From contig JBAZWL010000005.1 of NCBI GenBank assembly GCA_041660405.1, forward strand, positions 124,001 to 188,000: 64,000 nt of DNA. The letters are read 5' to 3'. The notes beneath the pieces were generated by a model. That model did not search any database. It saw nothing but the letters and a program-made list of their open reading frames with translations, and was not told where the DNA came from. Below, piece after piece: positions 41,701 to 48,920 of this stretch. Positions within the stretch are counted from its first letter, which is position 1, and the number at the start of each line of letters is the position of its first letter. The position numbers were made by a program, and so were the translations under genes. The DNA comes from Taibaiella sp041660405. Lineage in GTDB: Bacteria > Bacteroidota > Bacteroidia > Chitinophagales > Chitinophagaceae.

Positions 41701-44387
41701 GTTTGATTGGTACCAGAATATTCTACGGTACTTGCTACTACCAAAGTATTAGTAGTATAGTTGGTTGGATAAGTATTGGTTCCACCGATTTTTAAAGTTG
41801 CATTATTGGCTACAGTAAGCGTACCACCAGAAGTGGCACGATTGGCTGTAAAGCCAGCCAGGTCTAACGTACCACCAGATACCATCAAGTTACCTGTAAT
41901 ACTGGCATTTGCATTCAGCGTAACAACATTTCCTGAATCTGCAACAGTAAGATTATTAAATGTAGTTGCAAAGCTTCCTCCGATTGTCTTAGCAATGGTA
42001 CCATTGAAGGTTACGGTACCGGTACCTGCAGTAAAGGCGGCAGTTCCGGAATTATTTGTCCAGTTACCTTTAACCGTAATATTAAAATTATTAGCACTCA
42101 ATGTACCAGCAGAGATGGTAAGATTATTATTGACTGTTATAGTAGCTGGTAAAAGAAGCCCGGCAGTATTGTTAAGTGTTAAGTTATAGAATGAAGCTAC
42201 CCCCGAGAAAGTTTGCTGACCTGAGGTGCCATTGAAATTTACTGTTCCGTTATTGGTAAATGTTCCGCTGTTTGTAAGTGTTCCCGAAATATTTAAAGTA
42301 CCAGAACTGTTAAGTGTTACTGTTGCTCCCGTACCTATGGTTAGGTTTCTGCAATGTACGCTGCTGGTTATTGCAGGCATATTGCTTGCACCAGCAACAA
42401 TAGTAACATCTGTAGAAGTAGAAGGAACGAGGCCATCACACCAGTTATCAGCATTGGCCCAATCTGAACTTACATTACCGGTCCATTGGCCCACTATAGT
42501 TGTAGATGCAACCTTGACATAAGCAATAGAAGGTGTGGTGGGACAGCTTGCAGCAGTTACCTCTACTTCATAAACGCCTGCATAAGCAGCAGAATAGGCA
42601 AAGCTGGGGTTTTGTGCAGAAGAAGTAAAACCATTAGGCCCTGTCCATGCATAAGTGCTACTGGCAACGGTTGTAGCTGTAAGGTTAAGCGAGGTACCGG
42701 CACATATAGGTGCATTACTTCCTGCGCCATCGGGGGCATTGTATAGTGTAGCTACTTCTGCAGGTGTAAGTGCACTATGATAAACGAGGGCATCATCCAG
42801 TGTTCCGTTAAAATAATTACTGGTCGGAGCGGAAGGCCACCATTGTACATTATCAAAACCGACTCTCCAATATCCGGTAAAATTCTGGGAACTGGTAATA
42901 GCAGCATTGGTGGCAGCCTGCACACCATCTATATACAAAATCATACCAGCAGTCGCTGATATGGTAGCAGTAGCAAGATGCCAGTTATTGTCATTATAAG
43001 ATAAAGCGGAATTGATTGCTGTGGCATTACCTCCGGTAGGGTTACTTCCAAAGTAAATCTGGCCCGCATTGTTCATATAAAGGTTGCGGTCATAATTTAA
43101 ACTTAACCCTGTCTGGCTACTTCCGAATCCCATTAGCAATCCTCCGGAGGCAGTTGTAGTCTTAAACCATACCGACATACTGTAACTATTCGGATCGAAA
43201 TAGGAGTTACTTGTCGAAACATATTGGCTGCTGCCATTAAAGCTATAGGCAGACGCAACGTTGTCAAAACGATCTGCAGTTAGTGACGGTGCGCTTTGAA
43301 GCATTCCATTATTATTGCCACTGGCATCATTGGCATTTCCGTTAAATTTATAATTCAGGATCAGATTTGTAACAGGAATATTAGAAATGTTTGGCCCCGG
43401 GCAAGTAGTAACCTCGCTGCCACTCAGTACAGTGCTTAACGCTCCTGCGGAAACGGCATATACTTTCCAATGGTAAGTAGTATTTACTGTTAACCCGGAT
43501 TCCAGCGAAGAAGTAGCGCCGGCAGCAGCCTGGCTTACAAAAGAATAATTGACCCCATCTGTTGAACGATAAATAGCAAACCCAGCTTCATTAGAAGACA
43601 GATCAGTCCAGTGCAATGTCATAGCAGTACCACTTACACCGGAAAATGTTAAGCTACCTGGAGCTGTTGGTACTGGTGGAGTAAAGGCATATCTTTTTCC
43701 TGATGAAGGCCGTGTAGTTACGTTTGCCTCATTTGTAGAACTTACACTGGTTCCTGCATTATTTACTGAAAGAAAATTACCTGATCCTGTTGCTGTAGCT
43801 GTAATGCCAATAGAGGCACTAGGATTACTTGCAGAAGTGGCTTCAGGCTTGTAAATAAATTCAATCTTACCAGTGCCTTCATAAAGTTTTACCTGGAAAG
43901 ATATTACGCTTCCTAATGCCAGATAATACCATTTCACATTCAGATACTGTAGGGTAAATATCCTGCTTCCTGCTGTACCCGTTGTCTTATAAGTAACGTT
44001 TGTATTCGAAGTAATATCAAGATCATCCCACAAAGGGGCGATAACCGGGCGTGGGGTACCGCCTGTAGATAAACCGTTGGTATAGGAATAATCAGATAGC
44101 GTTGTACCAAAGGATAGCCAACCATTTGTACTTGCACCTATGGTTGTATAACGGGTGCCCATATACCAGAAGTCAAACCCGATTGGAATGAGGTCAGAAA
44201 CAGCATCATCGGTATTTCCAACCCAGCTTACTGTAGTTGGGGTTGTTAAAGCAGTGAAAGTAGTGGTTGATTGAGCAAATGTATAGCTTGTTATACTTTG
44301 AGCATTAAGACGCATACTCATGATAACAAGTAGCAGACAGGCCAATATATTTTTGTAAAGCAAACGAGTAGTAAATGTTTTTTTCAT
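32757..44387 (-). CDS. Giant secreted beta-repeat protein with T9SS type A sorting domain
   Basis: 3876 residues in one uninterrupted frame. Order: signal peptide (to about 30, ending MRLNAQ); a beta-sandwich domain (about 31-237); a fibronectin III domain (about 238-330); a LamG/concanavalin-like domain (about 340-560, starting LILNYKFNGNANDASGNNNG); an Ig/PKD-like stretch; and about 2800 residues of short beta repeats rich in T, S, N and G, punctuated by three W-x-G...W-x4-ANW modules (SSDWANADNW, SADWNTAANW, HNWGDAANW). The C-terminal ~75 residues match the type A sorting signal (CDVSITNMLGQVILRKHF, SGVYVVSFYV). It is probably a cell-surface adhesin exported by T9SS. No neighbours share its transcript. 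Confidence 0.9.
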   Translation of the reverse strand: MKKTFTTRLLYKNILACLLLVIMSMRLNAQSITSYTFAQSTTTFTALTTPTTVSWVGNTDDAVSDLIPIGFDFWYMGTRYTTIGASTNGWLSFGTTLSDYSYTNGLSTGGTPRPVIAPLWDDLDITSNTNVTYKTTGTAGSRIFTLQYLNVKWYYLALGSVISFQVKLYEGTGKIEFIYKPEATSASNPSASIGITATATGSGNFLSVNNAGTSVSSTNEANVTTRPSSGKRYAFTPPVPTAPGSLTFSGVSGTAMTLHWTDLSSNEAGFAIYRSTDGVNYSFVSQAAAGATSSLESGLTVNTTYHWKVYAVSAGALSTVLSGSEVTTCPGPNISNIPVTNLILNYKFNGNANDASGNNNGMLQSAPSLTADRFDNVASAYSFNGSSQYVSTSNSYFDPNSYSMSVWFKTTTASGGLLMGFGSSQTGLSLNYDRNLYMNNAGQIYFGSNPTGGNATAINSALSYNDNNWHLATATISATAGMILYIDGVQAATNAAITSSQNFTGYWRVGFDNVQWWPSAPTSNYFNGTLDDALVYHSALTPAEVATLYNAPDGAGSNAPICAGTSLNLTATTVASSTYAWTGPNGFTSSAQNPSFAYSAAYAGVYEVEVTAASCPTTPSIAYVKVASTTIVGQWTGNVSSDWANADNWCDGLVPSTSTDVTIVAGASNMPAITSSVHCRNLTIGTGATVTLNSSGTLNISGTLTNSGTFTNNGTVNFNGTSGQQTFSGVASFYNLTLNNTAGLLLPATITVNNNLTISAGTLSANNFNITVKGNWTNNSGTAAFTAGTGTVTFNGTIAKTIGGSFATTFNNLTVADSGNVVTLNANASITGNLMVSGGTLDLAGFTANRATSGGTLTVANNATLKIGGTNTYPTNYTTNTLVVASTVEYSGTNQTIANQTYGNLKLSSSSGSVVKTFPGTALTVVGNLSSVLGSGTALSLTAAANITVNGNVSIGASTTFNGGSYSHNIGGNWANSGTFTGNTSTVTFSGAGTTISGSGTQSFNNLTVAASSVSFSTGSVALTGNLSTTGAGSFSQASGGNLIMSGTTKTISGSGISLDNLTVSGSVSTSTLLVLTGNLSVSGSFTSTGTVTMSGTSKTISGAGTIIFATLFATGSITADANFSVSSGLVVNGSLSASAGTATFTGTSTLSGTPNLFSINIDGTSLQLSANSILGIANAMTITAGNLNVTSTIPNTVNFNGTGAQNINAITYCNLVLSNGNTKTAAGAITTTNDLTIGTGTTLDPSFNTLSIYGDWINNGTFVPATSTVQFLGPAVAYLTGATTFNILTSNTSNATTQLFLNSNISVATLNVTNGIIVTGSNTITITGTRTGPGFIYGNIQRTHAFTTGVPYAFEGPENTITFSSVSSVNSVTVSVVQGGIGDFPFSGSISRVYNVTVPSGIYTATLRLHYEGDELNGNSESSMGLWRYDGSAWGSIGKTANSTTSNYVEQSGLTNITNRWTCSDDGNVVQWNGSVSADWNTAANWTVIQGSASAPPSATDIVNLGTITFINQPTISNTVNVKNINFGSAQAVTLSMASGGSLTSGDINGTWSSNVIHTINANNQSITINGDLNLSDGTNGHAIDLNIGTGTVTVAGSLSEAGQADISFSGNGVLNIAEDFHYESGVFTAGNGTVIYNGLADQHIAHIDYNHLTLNKGGGIVIVDSIVNIAGDLLISSGELDNSSIINIAGNVTIASGATLQSSYMLHVGGNWVNNGNYVATGAHVIFNGTGTQTISATTFNNLVINKPVGSTAELTGNVALNGDLTITSGAFDIKSFICDRNVPGGAITLADSGTFIIGGNNPPMNFTSGSIANSSTVILDGTVPQTIVGGIDYGNIILRNTGAKTLSTSLTLNGNLTIESGATLNADSNTITLRGNWTNSGTFIPSTGTVVCAGSAKNLTGNTTFNHVTVTGSYTLLGDMTFNGLLNITSTGSFSAGGTVLTTMNGDLINSGVLYTLGTTTFTGNVVQTLSLINAITTVALRVNFNGSVSPVLNSTSVPQFGYLTINNTGGVHPSVGWTILYSLTVGSGATFGGGSSTHNILGAVTNNGTISSSGTLNFIPSSAVPVNLGSNFSSTGTVNFGGAGAMTLSGTPVSFHDVIISNTNVAGITPSSDWTLTNNLLVNSGATLNAGNHSLLVGGNITSSGTINSGTSTFTLNGSGTQNISTASAFNNLTINKASGLTTLSSNVTVNGILNFIAGKMQTGSNRLIQPSSGIVTGAAQNTGWVDGKLQKNIITGATSKTFEIGDTTNYTPVSVAFSNVTTAGDLTAFTTTGDHPNIGSSTINTTETVNRFWTLQNSGIGFTNYNATFNYVPADLDLGVNTSTLIVGKYNGSSWAYPIVGALTSTSLQATGLTSFEDFQVGRMLIFSKTWDGGAGTHNWGDAANWNADGVPAATDDVDLTGSDTININVAATTKNLLLDNASLVLTTNAGNSLSVSGNMTLTNGTFNTAAAFPSVSGTVNVAGGTVGFIGSIPQTIPTYNYNNLISGSTGSRTLANSGIIGITGTFTAGTNTYVTTGSTVDLNSGGAQSIPALHYNNLTLSNAGVKTLDAGTTGIAGTLSITGTAIAKATTNFATVSYNGSANQTITPMTYYGLDISSTGGTVSGSDITLTNFSMNSGTVDLNATTLAIPGTTTCNAGIINNGIVTATGEKTIFAGTTFGAIVQAISDSLYLNGSRFNNNATLTKIGATNIVCSGGNVFNDTTTISNDSIGNFTLGNIAPDTFNEEVVFNNTETATLYIANNSAGNFFNGKVTFNNVGTTGALRNSFDAIATAIYNGNIIVNNTATGGIYFGNIGGLTTLAASKTITIGTTGFTKGILLLRNFTQLGSTAQALTLTGTGLLQIGPASTLNGNVTFNAPQLKLNGCTFGGTAFITKNGATDNISTGGNIYNGITTIQNSGSASLDLGDTSPEQFNADVTINNTGTSRIQLGISSAGNIFNGNVTINNGGNTIGLNTVIARSAGSTVTINGNLILNNTNANVGSGIIVANTGQVTVNGNIIVSSTSGRGILFADADGTVALANGFTISDAGAGSFTTGILSLKAFTQTGNTAQNIALTGTANLSIGLASQFNGAVNFSAPQLFSNGGQYNNTATLTKNGATDNTSTGGNVFSAATTITNSGTGLFRLASTTADDFNSDATFIQTGSGLLQPSYGSNCTIAGNLSTAGTATAITFGGTVTLNGTDAQSIAGSLSPTFNNLTISNVGNTVTPAVNSIVKGNLSVTSGTFDLGTFTANRLTTGGTLTVSDGAKLKIGGTNTIPSNYTAHSIGATSTIEYGGTNQTIDVLNSAQDYGHLTVSGSGTEMNDSITVRNNLSITAGSLDINEYTLKIGGSISNSGTFTASNGTIELNGTVAQTIPASTFVGNRVGHLTIDNTAGATLGGTLDLSGVLLVSNGQLSTGGHLTLLSTDTQTALIDGSGAGEVLGNVTMQRYLPSGFGYKYFSSPFQAATVNEFSDDIDLGASFPTFYRYDENLASSGWVKYLDTTALLIPMHGYTANLGADSTARTVDITGVVNNNAMSALILYNHNQPYTLGFNLVGNPYPSPIDWSILEGWDRTNIDDAVYYFNAGTADQYTGTYSSYINGISSDEHAGYVIPAMQGFFVHVTNGTYPVTGSLSINNNARINDLQPYFHKPEPTTAPLLRLNAGFADERPVSDPVVVYFDSKAQSTFDKEMDALKIMNSDPLVPNLYVNAPGDLYVNAPGATTQSICAWPYLKDTTDVIPLGLKTKQSGWITFSSPVMERMPFGWHIYLYDAKTRSRHILDEKMKYRLHLDAGDYENRFFLMFNETQFPDVEGIFNAYAKDGKLQLLIEGIGNEKCDVSITNMLGQVILRKHFDSKGRYEIDSPFSSGVYVVSFYVNSHVFSQKIYIGN
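33266..33313. repeat. 24-bp in-frame tandem duplication
   Basis: Two identical 24-nt copies (33266-33289 and 33290-33313) encode LYVNAPGD and LYVNAPGA in the C-terminal part of the giant protein. It looks like a recent slippage duplication. Confidence 0.9.
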
Positions 44388-44918
44388 ATGCTATAAATTG
44401 TATCTCAATTCAGATATCATGAAGCAACATTTCCTGGTTAAAATCAAAATAGCGGATTGGGAAGTATTTGGTGCTTATTTAAAAAGAATTGATATTTAAG
44501 TTAATGGCTTGTTTGGCAGTTATTTTTCTCTGTATTGCACTTCTTATTACAAGTTGTAAAGGTAACTTATTTTTATAATTTGTTAATTTTTTGGCAAAAA
44601 ACAGTTGTTTTTATCATAATTATCAAACCATTACACGTTTATTTATACGCAAATTGTTTAAATTATAGAGAGCAATTGTTGAATTTGACACTTTTTGGGT
44701 TAGTTAAATTATTTTGTCACCTTGATACAAAGAGAATACTTTTCACATCAGAAAACATTGATGAACGTCAGCTAAAGGTGTTGATCTTCGTCAACCAGGT
44801 AATGAGATAGTGGAAAATATAACCTCTGAAATAACATGGATCGAACATGATGAACGCTGATCTATTATTTCTGACCCTTTAAAAAGTTAATCTGTTCTTG
44901 TTAAAAAACACCTTAACA
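44388..44918. other. 531-bp gap: nothing convincing
   Basis: AT-rich upstream region of the giant gene and of the broken copper-protein gene. A 91-codon plus-strand frame (44535-44810) has an unnatural composition and no recognisable features. No clear consensus promoter was found. Confidence 0.4.
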
Positions 44919-45065
44919 ATGAATGGATATCATCAATATAAAGACTGCATAGAAATATGCCTGAACTGCGCAGCAATTTGCAATCATTGTGCCTCTTCCT
45001 GCATACAAGAAGAGGATATTAAAATGATGGCATAGTGCATTCAATCAGAGCTTGCAGAAATATGA
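44919..45065 (+). pseudogene. Four-helix-bundle copper-binding protein, truncated by stop
   Basis: ATG at 44919 encodes MNGYHQYKDCIEICLNCAAI, then CNHCASSCIQEEDIKMMA and a TAG at 45033. The cysteine pattern matches the N-terminal half of the DUF326 four-helix copper-storage-like proteins. After the stop the same frame continues CIQSELAEI (45036-45062) to TGA. An intact protein has CIQxDxxCAAIC at this point, so the second half has also decayed. It is probably a relic of a copper-storage protein, next to a copper-related region. Confidence 0.65.
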
Positions 45066-45091
45066 ACGCAAGGCAATGACGTTTTAAATAC

Positions 45092-45115
45092 ATTATCGAA
45101 TCAAATTTCGATAAT
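45092..45115. promoter_or_regulatory. Palindromic operator candidate ATTATCGAA-N6-TTCGATAAT
   Basis: A perfect 9-bp inverted repeat (45092-45100, 45107-45115) sits just upstream of the -7 box of the DUF2652 gene, where a repressor would block transcription. Confidence 0.6.
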
Positions 45116-45119
45116 TAGA

Positions 45120-45127
45120 TATCTTTG
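45120..45127 (+). promoter_or_regulatory. -7 box TATCTTTG of the DUF2652 gene
   Basis: A perfect TAnnTTTG match 7 nt before the start codon at 45135, preceded by the palindrome. No TTTG at -33. Confidence 0.5.
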
Positions 45128-45134
45128 TAATAAG

Positions 45135-46214
45135 ATGCAAACCAAAGGCCTTGTTTTTATTCCGGATATCAGTGGCTTCACCCGTTTTGTTCATGAAACG
45201 GAGATCGATCACAGCCGTATCATCATCCAGGAATTACTGGAACTACTGATCAATGCTAACAAGATTGGCCTTGAGGTATCGGAGATCGAGGGTGATGCTA
45301 TTCTCTTTTACCGGTACGGCGATGTACCTGATCTTAAGGAGCTGTATGGCCAGGTGGAAGATATGTTCCGGGAGTTCCACAGCTATCTGGCTATTTATGA
45401 TGCTAATCGTTTTTGCCAATGCAAAGCCTGCATGTCGGCGATCAATCTTAGTCTTAAGGTTATTACACATTATGGTGAGTTTACAGAATATAATGTCAAA
45501 AACTTCAGCAAGCTGATAGGAAAAGATATTATTGTGGCCCATCAGCTTTTGAAAAATGACATTGAACAACACGAATACTGGTTACTTACCCAAAACCTTA
45601 CAGCCGAGAAGCAGTTGGTTCCCTTTACACAATGGATGCGATGGAACAGTAGCGTCAAGGAAATAGAAGGAGGTGAGATATCCTTTCACTACACGCAACT
45701 AAGCAATCTGAAGAAAGAATTACCTCCTGCACCACAGCTTCATCTGGAGATTGAGCATAAGGTAAAAGTGTTGTCTGTATCCAAAGAATATGATACGCAT
45801 ATCATCAAGCTATTCCACGTTACCGGAGATTTTAATTACCGGCACCGTTGGCAGGAAGGCGTACAAAAGGTGGAAGAAGTTACTCATTTTCTGCCGAGGG
45901 TAGGCACAAAATGCAGGCGAGTATTAGACAGTGGTAAAACTGTTACGTACTCCAGTAGTTATACCTTTCATCCCGATAGAATTACTTTTAGTGAGACGGA
46001 CGAAGACAAAAAGCATGCCAGTTATTTTCTACTTGAAAAAATTGGTGATGGAAAAATACGGCTCACTATAGATTATTACATCCGGAAAAATCCTTTGGAA
46101 CAATTCCTTTTTTCATTGAAGAAAAAGAAGACTAAAGAATCCCTGGCAAGATCGCTGGACCGCCTGGAAATATTACTTGAAGATATAGACATACCAATAG
46201 CACCAATCAATTAA
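45135..46214 (+). CDS. DUF2652 protein (cyclase-like plus SRPBCC-like domains)
   Basis: 359 residues. The N-terminal ~190 residues resemble a class III adenylate-cyclase-like fold (MQTKGLVFIPDISGFTRFVH, LEVSEIEGDAILFYRYGD), with FCQCKACMSAINLSLKVITH after it. The C-terminal ~150 residues look like an SRPBCC ligand-binding domain (HKVKVLSVSKEYDTHIIKLF, FNYRHRWQEGVQKVEEVTHF, HASYFLLEKIGDGKIRLTID). The domain pairing is characteristic of DUF2652 in Bacteroidota; no activity is established. The operator-like palindrome in its promoter suggests regulation. It converges on a secreted-protein gene. Confidence 0.85.
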   Translation: MQTKGLVFIPDISGFTRFVHETEIDHSRIIIQELLELLINANKIGLEVSEIEGDAILFYRYGDVPDLKELYGQVEDMFREFHSYLAIYDANRFCQCKACMSAINLSLKVITHYGEFTEYNVKNFSKLIGKDIIVAHQLLKNDIEQHEYWLLTQNLTAEKQLVPFTQWMRWNSSVKEIEGGEISFHYTQLSNLKKELPPAPQLHLEIEHKVKVLSVSKEYDTHIIKLFHVTGDFNYRHRWQEGVQKVEEVTHFLPRVGTKCRRVLDSGKTVTYSSSYTFHPDRITFSETDEDKKHASYFLLEKIGDGKIRLTIDYYIRKNPLEQFLFSLKKKKTKESLARSLDRLEILLEDIDIPIAPIN

Positions 46215-46229
46215 TATTGCGTTTTAAGA

Positions 46230-47126
46230 TCATCTCTTCAAGAAGAACTCAACGATACCATTCTTATTATAATTACTGGAAAGGTTAACCTGATACTTTT
46301 TCCCGGCATGTGTCGTAATCAGCATCATAGCTGTGCAAGGCGGATCGGAACCCATACTTTCTGCAGCCATTTTAATTTTATCAACCCCTGCTCCATTGTT
46401 CAACGATACGTACAATACCAAAGGCGTAGCACTCAATATTTGTTTATGTATCAGCGCGTCTTCATTCAAATAAAGAGAAATAACATCGCCATCGATTTCC
46501 TTATTATCATATAGCTCTATCTTAATAGAATCCTTTTCAGCAACAGATATTTCAATCAGGCTTTGTATTTCAGATGTACGTTCCAGGTTCTTATCTTCCA
46601 CCTTATCTTTAACTATAATCTTGTCTATCACCGGTTCCTTTTCTTTATTTTTAACTTCATCTGTTACCGGCAATTTTTTGTGAGGCAAAGGTCTTTCCAA
46701 TCGCACCTTAACTGTAGGACAATGGAGAACAGAAGTTGAATTATCGCTCCATTTACCAAGAAGTAACATGGATGTATCTGTTACTTCCAGTTTGGTAGTA
46801 TAATTTCCAAGGCAATTACTGCCTCCAAAGCCTAGTTTAACACCTAATGTGCTGTCTTCTCTGAAATGGGCTATGGAATCCTTTCTGTTATAACTTCCTA
46901 CAAGCGTATAATGCTCATAGTTATTGTTACGATAATAAAGATGGCTTGCGCCCGATATCAGGCTATCATCGTGGAGGTAGAGTTCGACAACCAGCTTCTC
47001 TGGCGTTGTCATCATGATATGCTTGCTGTAATTGCCTACCCATACACCTGACAGGTCTTGCCCCTGCAAAGAATTACCATAAAAACAGGCCAGCACCAGG
47101 AAGAAACAATAATAAAAGATTTTCAT
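46230..47126 (-). CDS. Secreted hypothetical protein
   Basis: 298 residues. Signal peptide (MKIFYYCFFLVLACFYGNSL, cleaved near LQGQ). The N-terminal half is a lipocalin-like beta domain (DLSGVWVGNYSKHIMMTTPE, YTLVGSYNRKDSIAHFREDS). A charged linker (EVKNKEKEPVIDKIIVKDKV) leads to a C-terminal domain common in Chitinophagaceae secreted proteins (IKIELYDNKEIDGDVISLYL ... LVLYVSLNNGAGVDKIKMAA, ending KYQVNLSSNYNKNGIVEFFL). The function is unknown. Confidence 0.75.
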   Translation of the reverse strand: MKIFYYCFFLVLACFYGNSLQGQDLSGVWVGNYSKHIMMTTPEKLVVELYLHDDSLISGASHLYYRNNNYEHYTLVGSYNRKDSIAHFREDSTLGVKLGFGGSNCLGNYTTKLEVTDTSMLLLGKWSDNSTSVLHCPTVKVRLERPLPHKKLPVTDEVKNKEKEPVIDKIIVKDKVEDKNLERTSEIQSLIEISVAEKDSIKIELYDNKEIDGDVISLYLNEDALIHKQILSATPLVLYVSLNNGAGVDKIKMAAESMGSDPPCTAMMLITTHAGKKYQVNLSSNYNKNGIVEFFLKR

Positions 47127-47230
47127 ACTATTATAATGCAGAGACAGATGAAAAATTGTATTAAAGGTCGTTTTTTTGTTTGAATAGAATTTTAAAGCAT
47201 ATCTATAATTAAATAAATCTATTTACTAAA

Positions 47231-47266
47231 CGATAAAGAAGCCACCATAAGGCGGCTCCTTTATCG
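47231..47266 (-). terminator. Terminator of the tyrosinase operon
   Basis: CGATAAAGAAGCCACC / GGCGGCTCCTTTATCG, a 16-bp stem with two mismatched positions and a 4-nt loop. Confidence 0.75.
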
Positions 47267-47291
47267 TTGGCACATAAATTATTGGAACAAC

Positions 47292-48920
47292 TTATACGAT
47301 CTCCATGTGAAAGCTAACCGGAGGTTTGCCATCAGCACGCAACATTTTATTGCTGGAACTGGTCAGTAATCCGTCGCGGCCTTTGATCTCTACTTCTACA
47401 TTTTTATAAGCAGAATCGCTTAAGGTTTGTAATAGTTTGCCTTCTAACAAGGGCAATTCAAAAAAGGCTTTTACCTCCAGGTGGGTTTGGCAATTGGCAC
47501 AATACTGGGAGTTCCATCGGCTAAGAACAGCCTCTGTACCGAGGTGTAGCTTCTCACCACCAACTGTGATATAAGCAGATATCATGAAAGACCCTCTGAT
47601 CGGAGCCTTATTGATCCCTGTTACTTTAATAACTTTAGAAGCATAATTCTTCTTCGCTTGTTTCAACATCTTTTTATCCGACTCATCCATCGAGCCAGGG
47701 CCATAAGTATAGCCCATTTGTTTTTCTATATTGATACAGTCCAAAGAGGTGTAAGTAGCACCATCATTATCTTTGCCATGTTTGAAAGGTGCTAACGGGC
47801 TTTCTAAAGTCAACCATGAATTGGGAGCAAAACCGGGAGTAGGTCCCTGGTTATCTACTGTATTGGTTCCAGGATATTCCGGGATAATTTCAAGACGATC
47901 TATAGCATCATGTTTCTTTTGCCACAGCCAGAACATGCGGTCTACATTGCAATGATGAAAGTAGAAAATAGGATCTAATCCCGCCGTATCATTCTCACCC
48001 ATATCACCATTAGCACCTTCAATCGGAGACCGGTTGTAATTTGGAATATCACAACCACCTACTGCCAGGTGAATACTGTTATGTGGCGATTCCAATGGAA
48101 CAACTACTTTATAAGAACCCGGTATAGGTTGTCCGGTAACAGGATCAACTGTCTGGCGTTCCGCATTCCATTCTGAAGCTGAGGTAGTATTGGAAAACAC
48201 AGTATAGTTGGGGGCCTCCAGACAATCCCTGAACTTCTTGGCTACATGGGTTTCAATCACTTCTCCTTCTACTACAATGTGCGAATTCAACCAGTTCAGA
48301 ATATTGTCATTCAGAATGCCGACATTCTGAGTATAATCAGGATACTGGGCATTATGCGCATTGGTAGCAGCAATTTCTTTTTCATTTCCTACGATACCTG
48401 ATAAAGGATAACGTACGGTCTCATAATTTTTGGGCTTGGAATAATTAGGATCATCACCGCTGATATGATCCGTGATATTTACCGGGAAAACGAATGAGCG
48501 CAATGGATTAGGGATCTGCACACCATCAAGCTCGAAGAACTCTTTGGTCAACGGCCAGGGAATACCTTTAGTTCTTGAATATTCATCCGTTTCATCCCAG
48601 AAAGGTAACATCACATCTTTGCAACCCTTGATGCTTTGCAATGCTTCTTCCAGCTTTAAAAGATAGACACGATGCCAGGTTGGGAATAATACATTCCCGT
48701 GATTACAATAACCGCCCCAGTAGGCATTGCTGCCCCACCCTGCGCCTCTGAAAGGTTCTCCATGATAACCTCCCAGTTTAAAGAAGGATTTAAGATCAGT
48801 ATAAGGAAGTTCCTTGATTCCTTTCCAGGCACGCATCAGGTCTTCCAGCGGTTTTTTATTGCCTTTTTCATATTCATTCTGAAGTTCCAGAAGAGAACGG
48901 CGTACTTTAACTTTTGTCAT
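47292..48920 (-). CDS. Tyrosinase family copper enzyme
   Basis: 542 residues. A type-3 dicopper centre is visible. CuA: H53 (GYHGEPF), H74 and H83 (YCNHGNVLFPTWHRVYLLKL). CuB: H280 and H284 (ESPHNSIHLAVGG), then H322/H323 (FYFHHCNVDRMFWLWQKKH). Tyrosinases oxidise phenols to quinones, as in melanin formation. A C-terminal extension (about 400-542) is beta-rich with a CANC pair. No signal peptide is visible, so it is cytoplasmic or exported by an unknown route. Upstream genes on the same strand (48907-50557) form its operon. Confidence 0.93.
   Translation of the reverse strand: MTKVKVRRSLLELQNEYEKGNKKPLEDLMRAWKGIKELPYTDLKSFFKLGGYHGEPFRGAGWGSNAYWGGYCNHGNVLFPTWHRVYLLKLEEALQSIKGCKDVMLPFWDETDEYSRTKGIPWPLTKEFFELDGVQIPNPLRSFVFPVNITDHISGDDPNYSKPKNYETVRYPLSGIVGNEKEIAATNAHNAQYPDYTQNVGILNDNILNWLNSHIVVEGEVIETHVAKKFRDCLEAPNYTVFSNTTSASEWNAERQTVDPVTGQPIPGSYKVVVPLESPHNSIHLAVGGCDIPNYNRSPIEGANGDMGENDTAGLDPIFYFHHCNVDRMFWLWQKKHDAIDRLEIIPEYPGTNTVDNQGPTPGFAPNSWLTLESPLAPFKHGKDNDGATYTSLDCINIEKQMGYTYGPGSMDESDKKMLKQAKKNYASKVIKVTGINKAPIRGSFMISAYITVGGEKLHLGTEAVLSRWNSQYCANCQTHLEVKAFFELPLLEGKLLQTLSDSAYKNVEVEIKGRDGLLTSSSNKMLRADGKPPVSFHMEIV

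Noticed and set aside
44535..44810. 91-codon plus-strand ORF between the giant gene and the copper relic
   Set aside because: The composition is odd (leucine- and phenylalanine-rich without clear helices or signal), with no motif and no promoter.
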